64,000 nucleotides of DNA from Bubalus kerabau (Eukaryota > Chordata > Mammalia > Artiodactyla > Bovidae), in the NCBI RefSeq assembly GCF_029407905.1, contig NW_026577903.1, positions 868,001-932,000 on the forward strand, read 5' to 3'. This document shows positions 12,780-23,600 of the stretch, piece after piece. Every line of letters starts with the position of its first letter. Within the stretch, counting starts at the first letter, position 1. A program made the position numbers and the translations under genes. Under the pieces are notes generated by a model. It had not been told where the DNA came from and ran no database searches. It was given only the letters and a program-made list of their open reading frames with translations.

Positions 12780-15700
12780 ATATATATGCGTTAGTATACT
12801 GTATTGGTGTTTTTCTTTCTGGCTTACTTCACTCTGTATAATAGGCTCCAGTTTCATCCACCTCATTAGAACTGATTCATTCTATTCTTTTTAATGGCGG
12901 AGTAATACTCCATTGTGTATATGTACCACAGCTTTCTTATCCATTCATCTGCTGATGGACATCTAGGTTGCTTCCATGTCCTGGCTATTAGAAACAGTGC
13001 TGCGATGAACATTGGGGTACACGTGTCTCTTTCCCTTCTGGTTTCCTCAGTGTGTATGCCCAGCAGTGGGATTGCTGGATCATAAGGCAGTTCTATTTCC
13101 AGTTGTTTAAGGAATCTCCACACTGTTCTCCATAGTGGCTGTACTAGTTTGCATTCCCACCAACAGTGTAAGAGGGTTCCCTTTTCTCCACACCCTCTCC
13201 AGCATTTATTATTTGTAGACTTTTGGATTGCAGCCATTCTGACTGGCGTGAAATGGTACCTCATAGTGGTTTTGATTTGCATTTCTATGATAATGAGTGA
13301 TTTTGAGCATCTTTTCATGTGTTTGTTAGCCATCTGTATGTCTTCTTTGGAGAAACGTCTATTTAGTTCTTTGGCCCATTTTTTGATTGGGTCACTTATT
13401 TTTCTGGAGTTGAGCTGTAGGTGTTGCTTGTATATTTTTGAGATTAGTTGTTTGTCAGTTGCTTCATTTCCTATTATTTTCTCCCATTCTGAAGGCTGTC
13501 TTTTCACCTTGCTAATAGTTTGCTTTTATGTGCAGAAGCTTTTAAGGTTAATTAGGTCCCATTTGTTTATTTTTGTTTTTATTTCCAATATTCTGGGAGG
13601 TGGGTCATAGAGGATCCTGCTGTGATGTATTTCAGAGAGTGTTTTGCCTATGTTCTCCTCTAGGAGTTTTATAGTTTCTGGTCTTACGTTTAGATCTTTA
13701 ATCCATTTTGAGTTTATTTTTGTGTATTGTGTTAGAAAGTGTTCTAGTTTCATTCTTTTACAAGTGGTTGACCAGATTTCCCAGCACCGCTTGCTAAAGA
13801 GATTGTCTTTAATCCATTGTATATTTTTGCCTCCTTTGTCAAAGATAAGGTGTCCATATGTGTGTGGATTTATCTCTGGGCTTTCTATTTTGTTCCACTA
13901 ATCTATATTTCTGTCTTTGTGCCAGTACCATACTGTCTTGATAACTGTGGCTTTGTAGCGGAGCCTGAAATCAGGTAGGTTGATTCCTCCAGTTCCATTC
14001 TTCTTTCTCAAGATCGCTTTGGCTATTCGAGGTTTTTTGTATTTCCATACAAATTGTGAAATTATTTGTTCTAGCTCTGTGAAGAATACTGTTGGTAGCT
14101 TGATAGGGATTGCATTGAATCTATAATTTGCCTTGAGTCGTATACTCATTTTCACTATATTCATTCTTCCAATCCATGAACATGGTATATTTCTCCACCT
14201 ATTAGTGTCCTCTTTGATTTCTTTCACCAGTGTTTTATAGTTTTCTATATATAGGTCTTTAGTTTCTTTAGGTAGGTATATTCCTAAGTATTTTATTCTT
14301 TCCGTTGCAATGGTGAATGAAATTGTTTCCTTAATTTCTCTTTCTGTTTTCTCATTATTAGTGTATAGGAATTCAAGGGATTTCTGTGTGTTGATTTTAT
14401 ATCCTGCAACTTTACTATAGTCATTGGCTACTTCTAGTAATTTTCTGGTGGAGTCTTTAGGGTTTTCTATGTAGAGGATCATGTCATCTGCAAACAGTGA
14501 GAGTTTTACTTCTTCTTTTCCAATTTGGATTCCTTTTGTTTCTTTTTCTGCTCTGATTGCTGTGGCCAAAACTTCCAAAGCTATGTTGAATAGTAATGGT
14601 GAAAGTGGGCACCCTTGTCTAGTTCCTGACTTTAGAGGAAATGCTTCCAATTTTTCACCATTGAGGATAATGTTTGCTGTGGGTTTGTCATATATAGCTT
14701 TTATTATGTTGAGGTATGTTCCTTCTATTCCTGCTTTCTGGAGAGTTTTTATCATAAATGGATGTTGAATTTTGTCAAAGGCTTTCTCTGCATCTATGGA
14801 GATAATCATATGGTTTTTATTTTTCAATTTGTTAAGGTGGTGTATTACATTGATTGATTTGTGGATATTGAAGAATCCTTGCATCCCTGGGATAAAGCCC
14901 ACTTGGTCATGGTGTATGATCTTTTTAATGTGTTGTTGGATTCTGACTGCTAGAATTTTGTTAAGGATTTTTGCATCTATGTCATCAGTGATATTGGCCT
15001 GTAGTTTTCTTTTTTTGTGGGATCTTTGTCAGGTTTTGGTATTAGGCTGATGGTGGCCTCATAGAATGAGTTTGGAACTTTACCTTCCTCTGCAATTTTC
15101 TGGAAAAGTTTGAGCAGGATAGGTGTTAGCTCTTCTCTAAATTTTTCGTAGAATTCAGCTGTGAAGCCGTCTGGACCTGGGCTTTTGTTGGCTGGAAGAT
15201 TTTTGATTACAGTTTCAATTTCCGTGCTTGTGATGGGTCCGTTAAGATTTTCTAGTTCTTCCCTGGTCCAGTTTTGGAAAGTTGTACTTTTCTAAGAATT
15301 TGTCCATTTCTTCCACGTTGTCCATTTTATTGGCATATAATTGTTGATAGTAGTCTCTTATGATCCTTTGTATTTCTGTGTTTTCTGTTGTGATCTCTCC
15401 ATTTTCATTTCTAATTTTATTGATTTGATTTTTCTCCCTTTGTTTCTTGATGAGTCTGGCTAATGGTTTGTCAATTTTATTTATCGTTTCAAAGAACCAG
15501 CTTTTGGTTTTGTTGATTTTTGCTATGGTCTCTTTTGTTTCTTTTGCATTTATTTCTGCTCTAATTTTTAAGATTTCTTTCCTTCTACTAACCCTGGGGT
15601 TCTTCATTTCTTCCTTTTCTAGTTGCTTTAGGTGTAGAGTTAGGTTATTTATTTGACCTTTTTCTTGTTTCTTGAGGTGTGCCTGTATTGCTATGAACTT

Positions 15701-16589
15701 TCCCCTTAGGACTGCTTTTACCGTGTCTCACAAGTTTTGGGTTGTTCTGTTTTCATTTTCATCCGTTTCTATGCAAATTTTGATTTCTTTTTTTGATTTC
15801 TTCTGTGATTTGTTGGTTATTCAGCAGCGTGTTGTTCAGCCTCCATATGTTGGAATTTTTAATAGTTTTTCTCCTGTAATTGAGATCTAATCTTACTGCA
15901 TTGTGGTCAGAAAAGATGCTTGGAATGATTTCTATTTTTTTGAATTTACCAAGGCTAGCTTTATGGCCCAGGATGTGATCTATCCTGGAGAAGGTTCCAT
16001 GTGCACTTTAGAAAAAGGTGAAATTCATTGTTTTGCGATGAAATGTCCTATAGATATCAATTAGGTCTAACTGGTCTATTGTATCATTTAAAGTTTGTGT
16101 TTCCTTGTTAAATTTCTGTTTAGTTGATCTATCCATAGGTGTGAGTGGGGTATTAAAATCTCCAACTATTATTGTGTTAGTGTTAATTTCTCCTTTCATA
16201 CTTGTTAGCATTTGTCTTACATACTGTGGTGCTCCTGCGTTTGGTGCATATATATTTATAATTGTTATATCTTCTTCTTGGATTTATCCTTTGATCATTA
16301 TGTAGTGACCTTCTTTGTCTCTTTTCACAGCCTTTGTTTTAAAGTCTATTTTATCTGATATGAGTATCGCTACTCCTGCTTTCTTTTGGTCCCTATTTGC
16401 ATGGAAAATCTTTTTCCAGCCCTTCACTTTCAGTCTGTATGTATCCCCTGTTTTGAGGTGGGTCTCTTGTAGACAACATATGTAGGGGTCTTGTTTTTGT
16501 ATCCATTCAGCCAGTCTTTGTCTTTTGGTTGGAGCATTCAACCCATTTACGTTTAAGGTAATTACTGATAAGTATGATCCCATTGCCAT
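12780..16589 (-). pseudogene. L1 ORF2 (endonuclease / reverse transcriptase), broken
   Basis: ORF2 encodes the L1 endonuclease and reverse transcriptase that nick the target and copy the RNA. The start codon is at 16589. The endonuclease region (about 16589-15900) shows the typical opening 'VITLNVNGLNAPTKRQR' and 'CCLQETHL', but a TAA interrupts it at 16284. The reverse-transcriptase core is open from 14902 to 13898 and keeps the catalytic FADD motif (14494-14483, residues 137-140 of that open piece) and 'TRQGCPLSPLLFN'. A stop follows at 13898. The C-terminal region (13507-12866) retains a Cys/His motif, CGEKGTLLHCWWEC. The coding remains fall in at least six open pieces separated by stops or frame changes. 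The exact end is uncertain because the last part lies in a shifted frame. Confidence 0.9.
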
Positions 16590-16614
16590 TTACTTTATTG
16601 TTTGGGGTTCGAAT

Positions 16615-17551
16615 TTATACACCGTTTTTGTGTTTCCTGTTTAGTATTTGTTGGAGAGCTGGTTTGGTGGTGCAGAATTCTCTCAGCTTTTGCTTGTCTG
16701 AAAAGCTTTTGATTTCTCCTTCATACTTGAATGAGATCCTTGCTGGGTACAATAATCTGGGCTGTAGGTTATTTTCTTTCATCATTTTAAGTATGTCTTG
16801 CCATTCCCTCCTTGCTTGAAGAGTTTCTATTGAAAGATCAGCTGTTATCCTTATGGCAATTCCCTTGTGTGTTATTTGTTGTTTTTCCCTTGCTGCTTTT
16901 CATATTTGTTCTTTGTGTTTGATTTTTGTTAATGTGATTAATATGTGTCTTGGGGGGTTTCGCCTTGGCTTTATCCTGTTTGGGACTCTCTGGGTTTATT
17001 GGACTTGAGTGAGTATTTCCTTCCCCATTTTAGGGAAGTTTTCAAATATTATCTCCTCAAGTATTTTCTCACGGTCTTTTTTTTTGTCTTCTTCTTCTGG
17101 GACCCCTATGATTCGAATGTTGTAGCGTTTAATATTGTCCTGGAGGTCTCTGAGATTGTGTTCATTTCTTTTAATTCGTTTTTCATTTATCCTCTCTGAT
17201 TCATTTATTTCTACCATTCTATCTTCGAATTCACTAATCCTATCTTCTGCCTCTGTTATTCTACTATTTGTTGCCTCCAGAGTGTTTTTAATTTCATTTA
17301 TTGCATTATTCATTATATATTGACTCTTTTTTTATTTCTTCTAGGTCCTTGTTAAACCTTTCTTGCATCTTCTCAATCCTTGTCTCCAGGATATTTATCT
17401 GTGATTCCATTTTAATTTCAAGATTTTAGATCCATTTCACTCTCCTTATTCGGAATTCTTTATCAGGTAGATTCCCTATCTCTTCTTCTTTTGTTTGGTT
17501 TGGTGGGCATTTATCCTGTTCCTTTATCTGCTGGGTATTCCTCTGTCTCAT
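16615..17551 (-). pseudogene. L1 ORF1 (RNA-binding coiled-coil protein), broken
   Basis: L1 ORF1 protein trimerises through a coiled coil and coats L1 RNA. The likely start is the ATG at 17551 (reading MRQRNTQQIKEQ). The frame stops after ~34 codons near 17445, where 'gtgaaatggatctaaaatc' gives a TAA. The largest open piece, 17313-16996, has a heptad-rich coiled-coil stretch (EAEDRISEFEDRMVEI) followed by the start of the RNA-recognition region (IRIIGVPEEE). Further disruption follows before the terminal TAA at 16615. Total span ~312 codons, close to normal for this family. Confidence 0.85.
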
Positions 17552-18059
17552 CTTGTTTAAATTGCTGAGTTTGGGGTGTCCTTTCTGTAGTCTGGCATTT
17601 TGTGGAGTTCTTTAATGTGGCATTTCCTCGCTGTGTGTGGGTTTCTACAGGTGTCTTGTCAAGGTTTCCTGGTTAGGGAAGCTTGTGTCCGTGTTCTGGT
17701 GGGTGGAGCTGTATTTCTTCTCTCTGGAGTGCAATGAAGTGTCCAGTAATGAGTTATGAGATGTCTGTGGTTTTGGGATGACTTTGGGCAGCCTGTATCT
17801 TGAAGCTCAGGGCTGCGTTCCTTTGTTGCTGGAGAATTTGCTTGGTATGTCTTGCCCTGGGACTTGTCGGCCCTTGTGTGGTGCTTGATTTCAGTGTCGG
17901 TATGGAGGCATTTGATGAGCTCCTGTCAATTAATGTTCCTTGGAGTCAGGAGTTCCCTGGAGGCAGGGTTTGGACTTAAGCCTCCTGCTTCCAGTTATCT
18001 GTCTTACTTTTACAGTAGTTTCAAAACTTCTCCTTCTATACAGCACCATTGATAAAACA

Positions 18060-18520
18060 TCTACGTTAAAAAAGAAAAGTTTCTCTACTGTGAGGGTCAC
18101 TCAGAAAGGTTCACAGCATTACATGGAGAAGAGAAGAGGGAGGAGGGAGTTAGAGGTGACCCAAATGAGATGAGGTGGAATCAATAGTGGAGAGAGTGGG
18201 CTGGCCAGTAGTCACTTCCTTATGTGCACTCCACAACTGGACCGCTCAGAGATGTTCACAGAGTTATACAGAGACGAGAAGAAGGAGGAAGGAGACAGAG
18301 GTGGCCAGAAGGATAAAAGGGGGGAATGAAAAGGAGGGAGACAGATCCAGCCAGTAATCAGTTCCCTAAGTGTTCTCCACCGTCTGGAATACACAGAAAT
18401 TCACAGAGTTGGGTAGAGTAGAGAGGGGTTAGGGAGGAGACACAGGCGACCTGGTGGAGAAAAAGGAGAGTCCAAAGGGAGAGAGAGCAGTCAAGCCAGT
18501 AATCTCGCTCCCTAGTGAAA
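18060..18520 (-). repeat. Three ~145 bp purine-rich tandem units in the L1 5' region
   Basis: On the plus strand 'ttcacag' followed by 'ga(g)aag-agg' purine runs and 'ccagtaatc..ttccct' recurs at about 18110, 18255 and 18400. The spacing is ~145 bp. Copies are diverged but clearly related. Confidence 0.65.
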
Positions 18521-18548
18521 AATGGGTACTGAAGATTGGGTTCTTAAA

Positions 18549-18998
18549 GGTACAAAATTGGTAACAAATACATAAAAGCAAAAATTAAAAATCTAGAGTA
18601 GAGTTTGGACTTTTAAAAATACGATGTTAAAGAAAAGAAGAAGGAAAAGAAAGAGAGAAAAAACGAACAAAGAAAAACAAACAAGGTCGCAAAAATTATC
18701 AAGAAAATATAGGTACAAAATTGATAACTAATACCAAAAAGCAAAAATTAAAAATCTAGAGTAGAGTTTGGAATTTCAAAAATACAATGTTAAAAAAAAG
18801 GAAGAAGAAAACTAAAGAGAAAACAAACAAATAAAAACAAGCAGTGTCGCAAAAATTATAAAGAAACTACAGGTACAAAATTGATATCAAATACCAAAAA
18901 GCATAAATTAAAAATCTAGAGTAGGTTTTGGAATTTCAAAAATACAATGTTAAAGAAAAGAAGAAAAAAAACAAAACAAAAAAACACGGTCAAAAAAT

Positions 18999-19000
<2 letters not shown>
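18549..19000 (-). repeat. Three ~160 bp A-rich tandem units in the L1 5' region
   Basis: 'ggtacaaaattg' begins units at 18549, 18712 and 18872 (spacings 163 and 160 bp). Each contains 'aaattaaaaatctagagtag' and 'aaaaatac.atgttaaa'. The third unit runs into the (AT)n tract. These resemble monomer-type 5' repeats of LINE promoters. Confidence 0.8.

Positions 19001-19003
<3 letters not shown>

Positions 19004-19046
<43 letters not shown>
19004..19046. repeat. (TA)n microsatellite, 43 bp
   Basis: An uninterrupted alternating TA tract lies inside the L1 5' region. It is likely polymorphic in length and prone to unwinding. Confidence 0.95.
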
Positions 19047-19049
<3 letters not shown>

Positions 19050-20593
19050 GTTTGCTGAAGAAGAAAAAAATAGGGTCTTTTTTTTGCAAAGTAATAGGTT
19101 ATAAAAGTGAAAATTAAAGGAACAATAGAGGACTTAAAATTAAAAAAAATTAAAAAAAAGAATGAATGATCATAAAAATATATCTAGGACTTTCTCTGGT
19201 TTTGTTGTGAGTATCGTGGGTTCAGTTCATTTTTGGCTAGTTCCTTGGTCCGACTTATATTTCTCAAGATCTATAGGCGCCTTCCTATGTAGTCCTAGTA
19301 ACCACAGGGTTTTAATCTATTGCCTGTAGCTTCCAAGGCGATTCCCTCTGTTATAGCTTCTTTTGTTTGCTGGTCTCTTCAGTGTCTGGTTTACGCCCTG
19401 ACACAAAGGGACGGTGGAGGACACTTTTTTTTTTAGGCTCACTTGTTCAATTGCGCTGTGGGGAGGGAGGGAGGGATGCTGCAAACAAATAACACTGGCG
19501 TGCGCTCGCAGTGCCTCAGCCACACTGGGTCTGCCCCCGCTCACGGCGCGTGTAGCCTCCCTGCCCACACTGCTCGGGCTCTAGGTTGTTCCACCGGGAA
19601 CAATCCGAGGCTGGCCCTGGGCTGCATGCACCTCCCAGGTCCAAGCCGCTCAGGTTCAGGCACTCGGGTAGTCCTCAGGGGCACAGACTCGGTTGGGCCT
19701 GCGTTTTGTGCTCTTCCCAGGTCCGAGCAGCTCAGGTGATGAGGTGTTTGGCGAGCGCCAATGTTGTGACTTATCGCCTCCCCGCCACTCGGTTATCTGG
19801 GTGTAAAACAGGCGCACCTTCTCAGGCAGATGTTGACCGTCCAGATCCCCAAGAAGTTTTAGTTAGCAAAGAAGCCTGCTTACAGTTTTATAGATAATGT
19901 CTCTCTGGGGCTGCGATTGCCCCCTTCCGGCTCTGGCTGCCTGTCACCGGAGGGGGAAGGTCTGCAGCCGGCTATCTCTGTTCAGTCCTTTGTTCCGTGC
20001 GCGGGCCTGGCAGTGTCTTAGGTTAGGGCTGGCTTTTTGCGTGGTAGATATCCCAGAGTCTGGTTTGCTAGCCCAAGTTATTTCGTTCAGATAGCGCTCA
20101 GGGTATTCAGGCCAGATTCTTACTCTAAGCGATGCAGCCCGCGCCGCGCCTCCCTGCCCAGCCCCTGCTTGCTAATGGTGTGAGCAGGCGTCTGCACTGC
20201 CTCGCGGCTGGGGGAGTTACCGTAGGGCTTGCAATCTGCTAGTTTTAATTGTTTATTTATTTTTATCCCCCTTATGTTGCCCTTTGTGCTTCCAAAGCTT
20301 GGCAAAGATTTGGCAGTGAAAAGCTTTCCTGGTGTTTGGAAACTTTTCTCTTTTTAAGACTATCTTCCCGGGACAGAAATCCCTCCCTCCCTCTTTTGTC
20401 TCTTTTTTTGTCTTTTACACTTTTTCCTACCTACTTTCCAAGAGTTGGGTTGCTTTTCTGGGTGCCTGATGTCCTCTGGCAGCATTCATAAGTTGTATTG
20501 TGGAATTTACTCGACGTTTAAATGCTCTTTTGATGAAATTGTTTGGGGGGGAAAGAGTTCTCCCCGTCCTACTCCTCAGCAATCTTGGCTCCT

Positions 20594-20603
20594 CTCTTGT
20601 GGA
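20594..20603 (+). repeat. Right target-site duplication of the L1
   Basis: ctcttgtgga is the partner of 12413-12422 with one mismatch. The satellite continues immediately with gtttggagagag. Confidence 0.7.
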
Positions 20604-23600
20604 GTTTGGAGAGAGCACGCGGGATTGCTCTCCAGGCCATGCAGGAAAAGAAGGCCCTCATCTCGCGATGTCGGGGGAGTCTCGTGGTTTTTCTGGAGCT
20701 GCGGTGCCAGTGTGGGGTTTCTCACAAGGTACGACCGGGAGCTCAGGGAGCCTCTCGTGTGGTGTCAGGGAAGTCAAGTCTCCATACGAGTGGCGAGGGG
20801 GCGCACGTCATTGCTCTCGAGTCATGGTAGTGGAATCAGGGCTCAACACAATGAAAAAGGACGCTCGAGGTCTTTCTCGGGTTGCAGCAGGAAACCCTAT
20901 GTTCCCTCAACTTGTGCCTGTGACCTCAGGTAGCTTCTCAGGGTGCCTCTGAGAAGTCAGGGATACTATGGAGCTGGGAGAGGCCTCTCAGGACTCCACT
21001 GGGTTTGCTGCAATGGAAGAGGGCCTAATCTCGAGATCAGGAAGGAACCTCAGGGTCCTCTCCATTTCTGACTCAGATCGCAGGGTCCCTGCAGAGTTGG
21101 GACAGGAGAGTCAGGCCTCGTCTTGTGTGGAGGAATGGAACTCCGCTTGCCTCTCGAGTTGATCAATGAGTGACAGGCCACTTGGCGAGCTGTGTGTGGA
21201 ACCTGCGGTTTTTTCCAGACAATGCATGGGGGTGTCAGTGCCCCTACGTGATGTGCTTTCATCCACAGGGTTGCCTTCGAAGTGGTGTGCGGGCATCGGG
21301 TTCTTATCAAGAGCGGACCGGGAAATCGGGGTCTTTTGGAATGCGGCACCACACACGAGGCTACGTCTCGAATTTCCTCGTGAGACGGGCCTCATGCTGA
21401 GGTGCCCCTGGAAGGTGGGGAAAGCCTTCCAGACAAAGCAGGTTAATCGACCCTCCTGTCGCGATCAGGAGGGGAGAAGGGGCTCAGATGAAGTGGTGCC
21501 GGGAACCTCGGTGTTCCCCTCGAGTGAGACCAGTATGTCAGGGAACTTTTGGGGTCACATGAAGCTTGCCAAATACTGTTTCAAACTTCAAGACGAAACG
21601 TGGGACTTCTCTTGAGACGCTGTGGCGGGCAAGGGCCTCATCTTGTGATGAAGGGGAAACCACGTGGTTTTTTTCGAGTTGCGATGGGATTGTTGTCTTA
21701 CGACGGGGAATTCAGGCTTCCTCTTGTGTTGGCCCAGGGAAGTCCATTCTTCCATTCGAGTTGCCAGGGAGAGCTGGGTGGGAATTGCTCTCGAGTCACG
21801 GCAGGTCAAAATAGACCTCATCTAGGCTTGTGTCCAGGACCTAATGTTCCTCTACAGGGGTGATAGGGATCACGGGGACGCATTCCAGACTCACCCAGTG
21901 AGTCAGGCCTCGGCTTGAGGGGAAGCAAAGGATTCTGATATCCTCCTGGGTCGCGATAGGTATCTCTTGGAGCCCACTGAGTGGCCTCCAGGGAGTCAAG
22001 CCTCCTGTGGAGTTGGAGAGAGGACTCGGGATTGCTCTCCAGGCCATACAGGAAGAGAAGGCCCTCAGCTCGCAATGACGGGGGCGTCTTATGGGTTTTC
22101 TCGAGTTGGGGCGCAAGTATGAGTTTTCTCACGAGGTACGACGGGGAGCTCAGGGAGCCTCTCGTGTGGCGCCAGGAAAGTCAGGTCTCTATGCGTGTGA
22201 TGAGGGGGAGCCCATAAATGCTCTCGAGTCATGGTAGGGAAATCGGGACTCAAGAGGCGTTGAAGAAGGAGTCTCGAGGTCTTTCTCAGGTTGCGGCAGG
22301 AAACCCTGGGTTCCCTCGACTTGAACCGGTGACCTCAGGGAGCTTCTCAGGGTGCCTCTGAGAAGTCAGGCATACTGTGGACTTGGGAGGGGCTCTCGGA
22401 ACTCCACTGGGTTTGGTGCAATGGCAAAGGTTCTCATCTCGAGTTGAGGCAGGAACCTAAGGGTTCCTCTCCATTTCAAACTCTGACCATAGGGTCCCTG
22501 AAGAGTTGGGACAGGAGAGTCAGGCCTCGTCTTGTGTGGAGGAATTGAACTCTGCTTGCCTCTCGAGTTGTTCACAGGATAACAGACCATTTGTCGAGCT
22601 GTGAGTGGAACCTTCGGTTTTTTCCGTAAGATGCATGAGGGGGTCAGTGCCCCTTCGTGTTGTGCCTTCATCCACAGGGTTGCCTTCAAAGAGGTGTCCG
22701 GATATCGGGTTCTTATCAAAAGCGGAGCAGGAAATCGGGGTCTTTCAGAACGTGGCACCATCCATGAGGCTACGTCTCGAATTTCTTCGTTAGACTGGTG
22801 TCATCCTGAGGTGCGCCATGAAGATCGGGATCCCCTTCCAGACAAAGCAGGGGAATCGACCATCTTGTCGCGACCAGGAGGAGTGAAAGGGCTCAGTTGA
22901 AGTCGTGCCGGGAACCTCGGTGTTCCCCTCGAGTGGGACCTGTGTGTCGGGAAACTTTTGGGGTCGCTTCAAGGGTGCCAAGTACCGTTTTGCACTTCAA
23001 TACGGACTTGGGGCTTCTCTTGACACGCTGTAGAGGGCAAGGGCCTCATCTTGGGATGACGGGGGAATCACGTGGTTTTTCTCAAGGTGCGGAGGGATTC
23101 TCGAGTTACGACGGGGAATTCAGGCCTCCTCTTGTGTTGGCCCAGGGAAGTCCAATCTTCCATTCGAGTTTCGAGGGAGAGCTGGGGTTTGCTCTTGAGT
23201 CACTGCAGGGCAAAAGAGACCTCATCTAGGCTTGTGTCCAGGACCTAATATTCCTCTCCAGGGCCGACAGCGATCTCGGGGTTGCATTCCAGATGCATCC
23301 TGGGAGTCAGAGCTCGACTCGAGGGGAAGCAAAGGACCCCGCTCTCCTCTTGAGTCGCCACAGGTGTCTCTTGGAGCCCACTGAGTGGCCTAAAGGGAGT
23401 CAAGCCCCCTGAGAAGTTTGGAGAGAGGACTCAGGATTGCTCTCCAGGCCATGCAGGAAAAGAAGGCCTTCATCTCGCGATGATGGAGGCGTATCGTGGG
23501 TTTTCTCGAGCTGGGGAGCCAGTGTGGGATTTCTCACGAGGTATGACGGGGAGTTCAGGTAGCCTCTGGCGTGGTGCCAGGGAAGTCAGGTCTCCATGGG

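Larger units (their letters stand above)
12423..20593 (-). mobile_element. Full-length bovine-type L1 (LINE-1) retrotransposon, antisense, inactive
   Basis: The ~8.17 kb element is inserted on the minus strand. Its 3' end is the T-rich tract at 12423 (the poly(A) tail read antisense). Its 5' end near 20593 reads gaggagccaagattgctgag on the minus strand, close to the usual mammalian L1 start. In order on the minus strand it has a ~3.0 kb 5' region, ORF1 (17551-16615), a short spacer, ORF2 (16589-~12780) and a 3' UTR. The size agrees with the long L1 of cattle. Both ORFs contain stops and frame changes, so the copy cannot mobilise by itself. Near-identical 8-10 bp flanks and an in-register satellite on both sides show a clean insertion into an existing monomer rather than an assembly boundary. 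Confidence 0.93.
17552..20593 (-). other. L1 5' untranslated/promoter region (~3.0 kb)
   Basis: This is the region upstream of ORF1. From its 5' end (20593) it begins with a CpG- and GC-rich stretch (about 20300-19440), which in L1 elements holds the internal promoter. It then becomes A-rich. It contains two families of short tandem repeats and an (AT)n tract, annotated separately. I see no coding capacity. The 80-100 codon open frames here are chance. Confidence 0.75.

Noticed and set aside
12423..20593. L1 as an active element
   Set aside because: ORF1 stops after ~34 codons, and ORF2 has stops at 16284 and 13898 plus frame changes.
12423..20593. L1/satellite junctions as assembly errors
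   Set aside because: Both L1 ends are complete, flanks form near-identical duplications and the satellite monomer continues in register, as expected of a true insertion.
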